Below, piece after piece: positions 51,206 through 63,870 of a DNA stretch of 64,000 nt. Source of the stretch: Osedax fenrisi. Its lineage: Eukaryota; Annelida; Polychaeta; Sabellida; Siboglinidae. Position numbers and translations under genes: made by a program. Under the pieces are notes generated by a model that saw only the letters and a program-made list of their open reading frames with translations, made no database searches and was not told the DNA's origin. The DNA lies in contig OZ025244.1 in assembly GCA_964019155.1 (NCBI GenBank), positions 35,135,929 through 35,199,928 of the forward strand. Direction: 5' to 3'. The first letter of the stretch is position 1. Every line of letters begins with the position of its first letter.

Positions 51206-51963
51206 ATATATTAAGATATATATATTATATATTTTTCAATTTACTTTGATCTAAATTTATATTATGTTATATTATATAGTATATGTGGCAATATAAACAC
51301 TTATTTTATATAATATATTCACTAGTCAAAATATAGTCATACATATAGCAACAAATATATTCATAGATTTTTGATAAATACGTGTGGAAATATATTCACC
51401 ATTCACAGGTATTTATTATTTATATTTATATCTAATTTCACATGATTATGTTGGTGTAAATAAATCTACCTGTTATTATGAGTGTACATAAATATAACAC
51501 ATTGTATTAAAACAGCGACATTTTGTGTAGAGTTTAGAGTTACAACATTACACTGTGCCTTTAATTAATATATATTAATAACGTAATTACGTAATGGACA
51601 TATAATATCAAAACCTTCTGCACAAATATGCAATCGTGTATAGGAATGGAAGTAACCAATTAGAAGCTAGGATAAACATAATCGATATTTAGATTTCTAA
51701 TGATAGATATCGATGCGTTATATGACTCATAAATATGAATCATAAATACCACATATAGGTATATATAATTTCACCTGTGCGCAGTTAATACATTCACATG
51801 TAGTTTATATATATATATACTTGTGTTATGGTAGATTGTACAATGTACACTTTACCACTAAATATATAATAATATCTTATCAATGCATTGTGTTTTATTG
51901 CTTGAAAAATAGAATAGAAATTATCTTTGTAGTGCTTTAAAAACCTTTATTTATATACATCAT

Positions 51964-51993
51964 AGAGCTAGAGAGAAATTTTTCTCTAGCTCT
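51964..51993. repeat. Short hairpin AGAGCTAGAGAGAAA / TTTCTCTAGCTCT
   Basis: Near-perfect 13-15-bp arms with a minimal loop, between TATATACAT-type flanks. Confidence 0.7.
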
Positions 51994-52093
51994 GTGATAT
52001 ACATACATGTATATATTTACACACATATATATAATAGATACTAATAATTATGTAACAAGGAGTAGATAAGCTAGGAAGCAATTACAGAAGTAT

Positions 52094-52148
52094 AATATAA
52101 CACGTGTGTGTGTGTGTGTGCATGTGTGTGTGCGTGTGCGCGCGTGTG
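52094..52148. repeat. (TG)n/(CG) microsatellite
   Basis: Runs of GTGTGTGT with CATG and GCGCGC interruptions, at the edge of a G+C-richer region that continues to about 52940. Confidence 0.85.
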
Positions 52149-52326
52149 ATTACAATGTAACCACATCAGAGGACATTACTGCTAAGGACATACGTGCCAC
52201 TGTATATATCTCTCCCCCACACCCACACACACACACGTGGAGAGGTGCACATAAATCAATTAGATAGGCTGGCACTAAGTTGCCACTCCTACATCGTTAA
52301 ACTCTCTCTCTCTCTAGACTATAACA

Positions 52327-52443
52327 ATGATATCACGTAGAGGTAGGTGGTGGTGGTGGTGGAGGGCATCACTACGAGACCCATACTATGGACCCCTTAC
52401 CACTATGAAACCCCGATATGAGTCCCACATACGAGCCCCATAA
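52327..52443 (+). other. Degenerate TAYGAGNCCCA tandem motif with a 38-codon open frame
   Basis: Five imperfect copies of an 11- to 19-base motif (TACGAGACCCA, TATGGACCCC, TATGAAACCCC, TATGAGTCCCA, TACGAGCCCCA) follow a (GGT)n run. ATG at 52327 opens 38 codons through it (poly-Trp then arginine/proline-rich). I regard it as repeat-driven, probably not a gene. Confidence 0.4.
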
Positions 52444-52699
52444 AATGTAATATTTCATATAAATGAACATACGACGTGTGTCATACGTATATCTACACTG
52501 TATACTATACACTGTATAGTATACAGTGTATAGTATATCATATAATAATATTATTGTAACGCATGTATATTTTTTATGTTTACTATTCAATATATACTAT
52601 ACAATATATAGTATACATGCTGTTATTGTTCATCTGCGCTAAAATACTAAATTATCAAGAATGTCTTTTTATGGGTATTTCATTTGATAGAGTCTGTCT

Positions 52700-52870
52700 A
52701 GTAGTTCTTAGAAAAGCTCTGACCAATCACGTCGCACCAGCACACGTGACTATCTGAGCGCGGTCATTTCAAGTGACCATTGCTACCCTCAACGGGGGGT
52801 GTTGTAGGAACGTTATTACCATCGTAGCGTTCAGCTCGCTAGAAGTCTATTTATAGATATGAAGCTCTGT
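52700..52870 (+). promoter_or_regulatory. Promoter-like block upstream of the gene at 53138
   Basis: A local rise in G+C containing a CCAAT box (GACCAATCACG near 52720), an E-box/CRE-like CACGTGAC near 52743, and a TATA-like CTATTTATAG near 52849, in the order expected for plus-strand transcription. A non-coding first exon would follow, with a possible donor GTATGA near 52874, and then exon 53138. Confidence 0.5.
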
Positions 52871-52902
52871 AAGGTATGACTACTGTATGTAACGCGTATA
52901 GC

Positions 52903-52937
52903 AGGTGGTAGTAGTAGTAGTAGTAGCAGCAGCAGTA
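52903..52937. repeat. (GTA)n(GCA)n trinucleotide repeat
   Basis: GTAGTAGTAGTAGTAGTAGC followed by AGCAGCAGCAG, in the presumed 5' untranslated or first-intron region of the gene at 53138. Confidence 0.9.
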
Positions 52938-53137
52938 GAATTAAGTATCTGTCACTAATCTTAGTGCATACTACTAATACATTGTATCACTGGGGACACC
53001 AAAGTCATGTCCTTGATTGTATTCCTCATGTCACTGTGTTTATACTAATATAATATTATACACAAGCACACATACATACACACACACACAATGTATATTC
53101 CTCACTAACACATTTTAGATTTGTTTGTCCCCTGCAG

Positions 53138-54748
53138 AATCTGACATGGAAGAAATGCCTATTGAAGGTTAATATCACACATAGTCTATACATATATTTT
53201 ATTCAATAATATTATTATATTTATACATGTATTATCTTATTGTTTTCTAATATCTAAATATTATTCAAAAACTAATAATTCATATAATGTATATATAAAA
53301 TCTTTATCAAAATAATAATAAAGTTGATATGATAAATTAGGAAAAATTAATAACCCATATAAAATAATAACCCTAATGTTATAAATCTGATTCAATTAAA
53401 TATTTTGGAACTAAAAATATGTCGGGTAATAATTAGTTTTTTTGGGGGTTTTTCATATTTGTTTTCATTATTATTTCTGGGTTTTAGTATATAATTAATT
53501 ATTATTATTTAATTTTCACATTTCAAATAATTTACAAGTAAGTTAATAATGGTATATATATATATTTATACTGAGGAATCTATTTATATCTGATATTATT
53601 ATATGTGATTCAATAAATAAATAGTATTATTAAGGGAATCCCACATTTAAAGTGATGATAATTTATTTTTTTTCATATTTTTTATTATTCCATAATAATA
53701 CTTAATGTAGTGTTTTTTTATTATCTGTAAAAAAAATAGATATGAATTCAGTCTGGAAATTGCATACAAATGTGTTTTTTGACAATAAGATAATGCTATA
53801 TTATATACTATTCAATATTACATTTTTATGCTGTCAAACTTCAAAGCTATTTTCTCAGAATAATTATTTTGCACTATGTATGTGTATTCAAAAATATAGA
53901 ACATAAAAACTATTATAATTATAATATTATTATTTGTTGCTTTATATAGAATTTAATTATGTGAATAGTAAAATAGAGAGATACTTAATAAAATGTAGTC
54001 ATTGTATAAACTGATAATTTCTATTGAAATACCATGATTTTATTATTGCTAATTTTTAATTTAGATATATATACAGTATATATACTATAATATACTATAA
54101 TAAATAATAATATTAAAAATAAATTTCTAGTTTCCTATAGGATAATCAATTTATTTTTAATATTATTATTTATTATGCATATTTATTATGCATATATGCA
54201 TGTATATGTTATGAATACAATACAAAAAAGTAGGTCAATTGAATGAATATATTCATTCTATAGAGTTATATTCATTCTATCAGTTCTATTTTTTTTAGTG
54301 GACCTATGTTTTTCCTATCTATTTATACATGAAACAAATTGCATGTTATGTGCGTATCCCCTTAAGTGTATACATATAATTATATTTCAAATATATATTA
54401 ATTATTTAGATTTATTTATAATAATATAAATCATTTATTAGAATACTTGTCATTTTAAAATTTACAATTTCATTAACCTTTATAGTATTCTATTAATATA
54501 TACAACACTATTATATTATATAAGTTATATAATATATATATTTTTCTTTTATTTTTTTCTTGATTTTTTATTTTTAAATTTAAGATAAATAAAAACCCCA
54601 AAAACCCTAGAAAACCCCACCAAAAACCCAATAACCCAAAAACCTCACATATATTTCTTATATTTTTGGGGTTTTTGCCAACCCTGGTAATGAATCATTA
54701 CCTGACTATATATTAATACCATACAATATTTACAACACTAATATTACA

Positions 54749-54796
<48 letters not shown>

Positions 54797-54970
54797 CCTA
54801 GTACCATATACATACAACAATATTATATTTATGTATTATTGATTTTACAATGTTAAATATAATTAATCTTTAATCCTCAAACAGAAAAAGACCTCAAAAT
54901 AGTACAAAATCTAGGAAAAGGTTTACTTATTAAAAATGATTACCAATTATATGTAGCTTTGTATAATAAG

Positions 54971-55019
<49 letters not shown>

Positions 55020-55874
55020 ATTAATATTAGTTAATTAACAACTATGTGATATATATATATTATGATCTTATATAATTGTATATAAATAAATGATCTCCTC
55101 TTGTTAAAACCATTGATGCCTTAACATGAGATTGGTTTCGAAGGGACATTAGAGCCATATGGTTATAAGTGAAAACTTCATCTAAGTTCCTGGATGGGAT
55201 GAAAGGACTCCACATATATAAAAATAACAATAACAATATAAGACATTTATAAGAATATATTCTGTTAATTATATATATAATAATTATATACTTTTTATAC
55301 ATTAGTTATATATATATATATATATATTGTATTAATAGTATATATATATATAATCTTATTATTCCTCTGTGTTCTTGTATTAGTGCTTATTAATGTTTAT
55401 TAGTGCTTATATATTATATTATATCTATATATATACTACAAGTATCATCAATTTTTCATAATACAGTTTCATTGTCTTATTATATTATGTAATTATAGTC
55501 TATCATTTATAGAGGTATTTAGTGTAATGCATAATATCAAGGTCATTCTGACCATTGTTGAATTGAGGTGGAAGTGTTGTATTCTATGATATAACATTAT
55601 ATAATATTTAGCAAGTATATATATTACATCATATTATATATAATTTATATATAATAGTTTGAATGAATATACATAATATATACATAGTGTATAATGTGTG
55701 TGTGTATCAGTAAACACTGTCATAACTGTTCAACTGTGAAATAGTTATTTGTTAATGCACTTCTAAAAATAGAATTCATGATATAGCTATTGCATAATAT
55801 ATGTTTATGCATGCTATATGATGTATATATTTATTTCAGATAGGTATACATGTTGTTCTTTACTATTTAACTAA

Positions 55875-55936
<62 letters not shown>

Positions 55937-56242
55937 ATGTATGTGTGTGTTTGTGTGTGTGTGTATATGTTAAGTATGTGAGTGATATATGTATATGAAT
56001 AATTGTATTGCAAATACAATGATTTCTTTGAAATATAATCTCTTAGAATCATCAATAGTATAGAATAAGAATGATATGTATTTAGTAAATATTCATTGTT
56101 AATTCTTAGTTTTCTCATATAATTTATAGTACTTTTTTATACTAAGAAATGTAGTATTATGTTCATTGTCACAATGTCACAATGTATGTGTATGACATTA
56201 AAGTGACATATAAATTGTAATACCAAAGCCCTTTGGTATTAA

Positions 56243-56278
<36 letters not shown>

Positions 56279-57318
56279 TTAATATATAAATATATATATA
56301 CCATGTTCTGTATACCAAAGATTTTCCAAAGGAAAGATATTGCACTCCCTATCTATCTAGTACCTTGAAATGTAAATTTAAAATGAAAAAACAATATTAA
56401 CACTAGATGGCAAAATAGTATATGAAATGTTAAATCATGTGATATTTTTATTTAAATTTCTTGTTTTCTAATTATATACATACATTTAAAATCATTACAA
56501 TATAATACAATACATCTCTACTAGATTCTCTAGTACCTCGAAATGTAAATTTAAAATGAAAAAATAATATTAACACTAGATGGCGAAATAGTATATGAAA
56601 TGTTAAATCATGTGATATTTTTATTTAAATTTCTTGTTTTCTAATTATATACATACATTTAAAATCATTACAATATAATACAATACATGTAGTTTTTTTT
56701 AATATTAGATTTATAACAATATATTTATCATTTATTTTATTTGTTTATATTAAATATAACTAATCAGTGTATTCTATTGTTATATAATTATATTATCATT
56801 TTAAAATCATGTAAATACATATTATAATACAATATACATGTATATTGTATATAATTTATTATTTACTATTACAATAAATATAGAAATGTCTTATTATCTG
56901 AATAATACCGCTAGATGGCAATATCGAATTATTAGGTGACACAAATATACACAAGTGCAATATCTTTCCTTTGGAAAATCTTTGTGTATACTATATAATA
57001 TACACTTATACAATACTGCAACACATATATAATAATTATTTAATACATTCACTCTTAAAATATTCTTACATAATTATATAATATAATTATTATAATAACA
57101 TGTTTATTAGGTGTTTCTATTAATTTTCTAAATAAATTAATGTCTCTTAATCATAATACAAGATAATATTTGTCAATTTACATACAAAAGTTAATTTATT
57201 ATAATAATCAAAGTGTGAACCACAGTTTTTAATTTAATTAACCCCATATTGTATATGTCCATAAATCATATTTATATCTTTGATATGATAGAATTATAAT
57301 AGCTTTTAATGTTTTTAG

Positions 57319-57377
<59 letters not shown>

Positions 57378-57405
57378 CCTGTATGTTGTCTATATATGAA
57401 TAATA

Positions 57406-57451
<46 letters not shown>

Positions 57452-57495
57452 TTATGTTATCTATATATGATTCATATAATATTATATATAGATAA

Positions 57496-57539
<44 letters not shown>

Positions 57540-60369
57540 GTTATCAATATAAATAAAAACAATACATATCTGTAATTATCATAAATTAAAATGTTAAATT
57601 GTATTAAATCTTGTTTTTCGTATATAATAACATATATATAACAAAACATATGAATATAATTTTTCATTTTAAATGATTCATTTAGTTTTAAATTTAATAG
57701 TTATAAATTTATATAATTCTTGACATTTATTATTTCACTTATTATAATGTATATTAAATTATTTTCATATTATTATATTTTATAAGAAATTGTTGACATT
57801 CTATGTATATATCACCTTTTAGTTAATTTTATATTTAATAATTATATTAATCAGTGAATTAATTATTGAAATATGCATGATATTAAAGTATATTTGACAT
57901 TAATTAGTACATGTAAGTATTAGTAGTATTGAGTACACAATTTGTATCACTAGTACATACAATTAATTATAATTAATAATGTATGAATCATTTATGATGC
58001 AAAATGAATATAAGTACAAGTACTATTCATCTTCTTAATTCATCAATATAATCTAGTGTAGTAATTTTGATAATATTCTAATAAACTTGTGATAAAATAC
58101 ATTCTTATTTATTTATAGATTACATTAGTTTTTTTAAATAACAATGTATTTTATTTATTTATTTATTATTGAAGAAAATATATTTAAAGCGCTGTTCACA
58201 TGAGCAATCTATTCCAGCAATTTCGCAGGGGAATTCTTAAGAATTGCCAAAATGTAAGTTTATTTTTTTTCTGAGATTATTGTTAAATGTTCTAATCCAA
58301 ATTTATTCTAGTTTTTGTGATAATTTATGCAATTGGTAAAAAAAAAGTACACAAAAGTATACTAACGAGTATTAATGCATACACATTTACCTTTCTAGGG
58401 GTCAATCTGATGATGATTAAAGTGATTAAGATTAAGTTATTTAAGCGTTTACGATCGTTTAATAATTAATTAATAATTAATAATTATTAAATTATGAATA
58501 TATGTATATTACCACTTTATGATTATATAATGAACTTAAGTTCATCAAATGTATGTATTATTAAGTATTTTACTTCAAAAATAGATTGCTTATGTGAACA
58601 CCCTAAAATTACACGCTAGGGGATTTTGAAACTGGAATTCTTAAGAATTCTATTGCGAAATTGCTGGAATTGATTGCTCATGTTAACAGCGCTTAATAGT
58701 AATAATTAAAAATAAATCTAATTTAATTTGTTAAATTTATCAATTAAATTTAATATAAATTTTATTTTTTAATAATTTTGTCATCATTTTACCTATAAAT
58801 TATACTTATTAATAATATTAGTTTTATGTTAAATTGATATCTAATATAAAATATTTTATAGATATAATATCATTTTAATTAATTAATGGTAGATTATTAA
58901 TAATATGTATTTTAAATTTTAAATAAACAAATAAGTTATGCAATTGTATTTATTGTATAATATATATATATATAACTATAACTAAAAGTATGTACATTCT
59001 ATAATACATAATAATACTATAAATTTTCTAACTAATTTGTAATTTGATCCTAGCTGATGAAAGATGTATAGAAGCTGGAGATGCAAATGTTACTTTCGAT
59101 AACTGTGAAACTTCAAGATGGTAATATATATCAATAAATTGTATTAATTATATTTATTTATATACTTGTAAGGGTTTATTAACAAATAATATAATGTAAA
59201 TTTATAAACCCTAGTTGGTTTAGTTTAGTAATAATATCAAACTACTGCAGTGCGGAATAATAACTTTTACACTTTATATTTTATAATATTTTAGAAATGG
59301 AATATCGTCATTATATAAGCAATAGTATTTTTTCCCTTAACATACAATAATTATGGAATATCGTTACGTACATTTCGCCTAATAGTTTAAGGATTGAGAT
59401 AGATGAATTTAATATTTAAAACTATATTTCAGAAATATTATATAATGAATCTAGTAGAAACAACTCTTATAGACATATATCATATAATGTATATTATATT
59501 ATTTGTTTTCAAATATTAAATATTTTGTTTATAATTTAATTTATTTTCATTATACTGATAGGGGCAATATTATATTAAAAATGAGACCATTCTATTCCCT
59601 TTTTCATTATGATAGCGAAATGATTTTCTGATAGGGAAAATATGAGAAATATATCACATTGCCAGCTAAACGAACTCTTTTATCATAATAATAATAATAA
59701 TTTTATATATATATAATATCTATATCTATAGTTGCTAAGTATATTCTTCCTATTTAATCATAGCATTAACGTGTACGCATTCGACAGCTACGAAGACATT
59801 AAAGAGCCGACGACGATGATACGAAACAAGGTGACCTTTGACCTAAAGCCGAGACCGGCGAGCTTCACCACATCCACGCCGATTAAAGCCTACGACGACC
59901 TGCTGATCTCGTCGCAGAACAACGACAGTGGAATCGTAGTCGGTTTGTAGCGCGCATCTAATTGATATATGTTTAATTAGACGCAAATATAACATGACAG
60001 TTCTCATTTGTGTTTTAGCAAAAATAATAATACATAAATAAATAAGCAATAAAATAATATATGTGAATATTGAATGCGAAAAAAAATAAAATAATATAAA
60101 ATAAAAATATGAATATTAAAAATTAAAAACCAATAAAAAAATCTTTGTTTATTTCTGAAATGTTCTAGCGATGTACGATGGATGTATAATACACGAGCAC
60201 TTGTATGTGTGATGTTTAATTAATTAATGATAACAACTTTTGAATGTACGACATATAATAGAATGGTATATAATTTAAGAACTGTAATCATTGAAAATAT
60301 TTATAGTTGTACATTTTTTAAACATAAAAATTTAATTGATAGAATATTGGAATGTGGGAAAGAGTTATA

Positions 60370-60406
<37 letters not shown>

Positions 60407-63146
60407 TTGGTATTATAATTCATTTATTATTTTATTATTAAAATTAAAAATAGCAAGGGTGCAAGCTGGCGTTGGGATTTACCATGTTAATTCTAGCTCT
60501 AGCTAAAATGCTAAGGATACTAAACTAATAAAGATAATGAAGTAATTTTTTTTTATTCAATAGATATTATTCTACTACATAAAAGTATTGACTTTTTATA
60601 AATATAATTTATTTATAATGATGTAAAAAAATAGTTTAAAATAGTTGAAATATTTTTTATATACAGTAAAAATTTCAGATAATAATATTAATAATCAAAG
60701 AAGTAGTAGACATTTACAGTAGTATGCGTACTAAGTGAAAAAGTAAAAACTTGAGAAATGTCATACAAAGATTTTTTAAAATAAATAGTCTTGTCAATTT
60801 CATATGATTTTTATTGATTTTATTGATCTCTTAAAACACTTTATATTGATAGAAATACTCAAAAATAATTTACAATGTGATGAATAAGATACTGAACATG
60901 GATAATACTTTAAAAAAATACAAAAAATAAAATATTATACATATTTTAATGTCAGCTTTCACTCTTAATTCTCGTCATTATAAATTTGTTTGAAATGTAT
61001 TCATAATATTATATAATAATTGATATTTATGTAATAGCATTATGAATCATGCATCATATATTATCATATAAGTAATGTGAGAACTATAGTATTTATTAAG
61101 ATAATTATTAAAATTAAAATATTAATTCTCATCATTATACATTTTTTTGAAATTTTTCATAAAATTATATAATAATTGATATTGATGTAATAACATTATG
61201 AAGCATGCATAATATATTGTAAGTAATGCGATAACTAGTATTTATTAAGATAATAAAGCATATCTATATTAAGCCATTATCACATAAGGAGTATAAATGT
61301 GTGATGGGTATATCATGGGTGTGTATATGAAAGGTATATATTCATTATTAGTTTGTAAATATATATTAATAACTAATATATATATCTTAAGAAATATATA
61401 TAGGAAAAGAAATAAATTAAAATATATAACTTTATTACATTAATACTATAATTCATGGTAAATACCTTATTCTGTAAGTAATGAGCAAAAAGTAATTAAG
61501 AAAAGCATATACTTTTATAGCCATTTGTAGCTTGACATTGTTTATGTTTAAAACTAGTAAATATTAATCTTATTATTTTGGGTAGTTTTTGATTGTTCAA
61601 TTCTATTAATATATAATATTGTTTATTATTCATACAATCAAATACAACTATTATATATATATTACTCTTTTATAATATGTATGCTTAATTAATTAGTTAA
61701 TATCATTTCATGTTATGTAGACTACATAATGTATTATTAGTTCTTAACTAATATTTATAAATAAATAATTAGCGATTATATATTAATTAGTAATGAATTG
61801 ATTACAGATGATCAAAGAAATAGCTCTAGCTTTGAATCCAGCACACTAGGTTAGAGAATACTGAATGATTCATACTCCCTATTTATATACAATTACATAA
61901 TATTATGCAGTTCTATGCATTGTTATGTAATGTAGGAATTTTTTATTCAGATCCGAAATATATTCTATATACTATTTTAGAATATACAAGATTGTGGTAG
62001 AATATTTACTAATTATTGTTATTCGATATCCGTTGGTTATAAACATGGATGAAGACACAGTAATCTCTCAAAGAACATTAATTATTAAGTATATATTATG
62101 ATAGTTATGCAATCTATAGAATTCATACATACCTGTAATGTAATATGCATAGCTGCAATGTATTATAAACAGATATGCTATATTATAATATGCAATGAAA
62201 ACATTTCACAAAATATTTATCTGCATACATTATGTAGATTTCACTAAATTTCTCACCCGCGTTACATCACGTAGATTTCACTAGATGCGTGAGATATCAT
62301 GTAGATTTCACTACATTCCACATATATGACACCTCGTAGATTACGAGACGATCGTGAAGACAAGATTCGAAGTAGACACCCCTACGCTGATGAGTGAATT
62401 CGAGAGCACTTGGCATGAGTTCTCCGCAGAAGTTGTCTGTTCGTCTTCGGACGAGGATGACCACGACGATAAGCACGACAACAGCCGCGAACAGGACATG
62501 TCCTTGAAACAGGAGGACATGTCCTTTCAACACGATGACATGTCCTTGACACAGGAGGACATGTGCTTTCAACATGGTGGTATGTCCTCGAAACACGAGG
62601 ACATGACCTCACAACTAGATGAGGACATAGATGAGGACATAACATCACACTATGCTGATGACGAGGAAGACACTGGTGGAGCTGACATCGATGAAAGGAC
62701 GTGGTCACTGAAACTCTCTCTCGATGACCTCAGTAGCATATCGAGCAGCGTGGAAAGTCTCCAGCTACTCATCGAAAGAGGTTCCCAGCGCTATTATTTC
62801 ACCATTATAATATTAATAACGTATGTTATCGTTAGAAAATATTTATAGTTTATACTTTCGACTTATATTTGCTTAAATAAAATATATTAATGAACCATTG
62901 CATATCATAATGCGACTTTATTAATTATTTATTTCATTTTTTATAATTTATGAAACTATAATAAGTTATTTTAATTATATATAAACATTATTATTATTTT
63001 TTTCATTATTTTTCATTATTATATATAATTATAACAAATTCCTTATTTTAAAAACTAACTTTTAATTTCATTTCCGTTTAGAAGAAATAAAAGATGTTGA
63101 AATCGCTATTCAAGTTTTAAAAGAGAAATTTTCATTAAGTTTGTAA
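53138..63146 (+). CDS. Unidentified acidic protein gene, eight candidate exons
   Basis: I do not recognise this gene. Exons: 53138-53167 (ATG at 53146), 54885-54920, 59054-59120, 59764-59942, 61808-61849, 62340-62780 and 63082-63146; an undetected exon may lie between 54920 and 59054. All junction phases agree (mostly phase 1), with GT-AG borders. Without extra exons the product is about 283 residues: MEEMPIE, KDLKIVQNLGK, a Cys-containing piece (DERCIEAGDANVTFDNC), CINVYAFDSYEDIKEPTT, then RNKVTFDLKPRP. KVTF fits the protein-phosphatase-1 docking motif. Next come a Ser-rich linker, STWHEFSAEVVCSSSDEDD, a seven-residue repeat, and a helical tail EEIKDVEIAIQVLKEKFSL. No signal peptide or membrane segment. 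If exon 59764 is not spliced, a stop at 59948-59950 ends a shorter product. Surest exons: 59764, 62340 and 63082. Confidence 0.5.
54590..54690. mobile_element. Element terminus with AAAACCCC runs and GGGTTGGC-type end
   Basis: AAACCCCAAAAACCCTAGAA and similar runs, followed by GGGGTTTTTGCCAACCCTG. The right end matches CAGGGTTGGCAAAAACCCC on the other strand, a hAT-like terminus; it resembles 50820-51038. The partner end was not found. Confidence 0.45.
55070..55215 (-). other. Isolated G+C-richer island, possibly an old coding fragment
   Basis: About 145 bp stand out from A/T surroundings. The minus strand is open and reads FIPSRNLDEVFTYNHMALMS and then SHVKASMVLTRGDHLF. No splice sites or known domain. 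It may be a mobile-element remnant. Confidence 0.25.
56316..56984. mobile_element. Non-autonomous CAAAGATTTTCC-family DNA element, longer relative
   Basis: 669 bp with 31-bp terminal inverted repeats (CAAAGATTTTCCAAAGGAAA onward, then GATATTGCACT), flanked by an exact 7-bp duplication TGTATAC (56309-56315, 56985-56991). An internal segment is tandemly duplicated with period 173 bp (copies from 56357 and 56530). It shares CTAGATGGC-type motifs near both ends. No ORF. Confidence 0.85.
56357..56700. repeat. 173-bp tandem duplication inside the CAAAGATTTTCC element
   Basis: Two copies start CTAGTACC at 56357 and 56530 and differ at only a few bases (CTTGAAA/CTCGAAA, GGCAAAA/GGCGAAA). Confidence 0.9.
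58188..58693. mobile_element. Harbinger-like non-autonomous element with TAA target duplication
   Basis: 506 bp. Terminal inverted repeats of about 58 bp begin AGCGCTGTTCACATGAGCAA and continue through CCAGCAATTTCGCA to AATTCTTAAGAATT. It is flanked by TAA on both sides (58185-58187, 58694-58696). The 3-bp TWA duplication and CTGTTCACATGAGC-type end suggest PIF/Harbinger. No ORF. It lies in an intron of the gene at 53138. Confidence 0.78.
60452..60526 (+). other. Alternative C-terminal exon candidate with hydrophobic segment
   Basis: After AATAG, a frame reads CKLALGFTMLILALAKMLRI and ends LN at a stop near 60524. It could serve as an alternative last exon of the gene at 53138, giving a tail-anchored form, if a weak AAG acceptor were used. 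Otherwise it is intronic. Confidence 0.2.
60967..61258. repeat. 157-bp imperfect tandem duplication
   Basis: Copies start AATTCTCRTCATTATA at 60967 and 61124 and both run to TATTTATTAAGATAAT; they diverge at scattered bases. Intronic. Confidence 0.85.
62232..62345. repeat. GTAGATTTCACTA repeats at the acceptor of exon 62340
   Basis: Copies at about 62235, 62269 and 62301, plus a degenerate one at 62336, spaced about 33 bases apart. The last supplies the proposed acceptor (CTCGTAG). Confidence 0.7.
62495..62620 (+). repeat. 21-bp coding tandem repeat (six heptapeptides)
   Basis: Six imperfect 21-base units within exon 62340-62780 encode DMSLKQE, DMSFQHD, DMSLTQE, DMCFQHG, GMSSKHE and DMTSQLD. 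The units alternate in type (K/TQE against QHD/G), suggesting a 42-base parental duplication. Confidence 0.9.
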
Positions 63147-63829
63147 TAAATTATATATCTAATTTAACATAACTTTAATATATGTGTATATATTTATTTT
63201 TTAATAAAATAAAAATATCATTTAAATTGTAGTATATAGAATTTTTCATAAAACAAGAAATTATTAATTAAAAACTATGGTTATGATTGATGACCTTTCT
63301 GATACATGTAACGCTATTAATAATTGGTTTATTACGAGGACCATATGTTCCTCAGTTTAAATCATTAACCACTGTTCTATCACTCCTGGTCTAGTTATTC
63401 AATGTATCCTATCTATATAATAATACTTTTTAACTCACCATATAAAATATCTAGATTTTCATTTCATTTAATAACAAATATTTCTGATAGATTAGAGAAT
63501 TTTCAATTTCAAATAATATCATCATTTAGACAATTCTAGGAAAAACATTAATTAAATTATGCATTATCTCTATTGTTAACATAATATATTTAAATCACAC
63601 AGATGAATTAATTATTATAATAGAATAATATGAATAATACGTACATAATTATGCTGTGATGATGATGACTTAATGATACACATTCTTAATTTACTAACTA
63701 TTAAACCTGTAATTATAATTCTTATTCATACAAAGTTTCAAATAATTATGGAATTATTTCACATGCCATTACATATATAAATACATTATTAACTGTATGT
63801 TCATTTCACTTATTACATAACACACAGAG
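63147..63829. other. AT-rich DNA after the gene at 53138
   Basis: Nothing beyond AT-rich sequence and a moderately complex stretch at 63280-63420 without splice borders. No clear transcription end signal could be singled out. Confidence 0.35.
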
Positions 63830-63870
63830 AATGTGAAGAGAAAACGAAAATATGTATTTAAAGGTTTGTT
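63830..63870 (+). other. Exon-like island near the window end
   Basis: ACACACAG acceptor, basic peptide NVKRKRKYVFK in one frame (short acidic peptide ending in a stop in another), and a GTTTGT donor near 63863. It may be an alternative 3' exon of the gene at 53138 or part of a gene beyond the window. Confidence 0.25.

Noticed and set aside
53138..54935. Reading exon 54885 (KIVQNLGKG) as the glycine loop of a protein kinase
   Set aside because: No downstream VAIK, HRD or DFG block was found in the following exons, and the exon is only 36 bases.
62382..62708. 108-codon minus-strand frame
   Set aside because: Antisense to the exon at 62340-62780, whose plus-strand frame is supported by matching splice phases and an in-frame tandem repeat.
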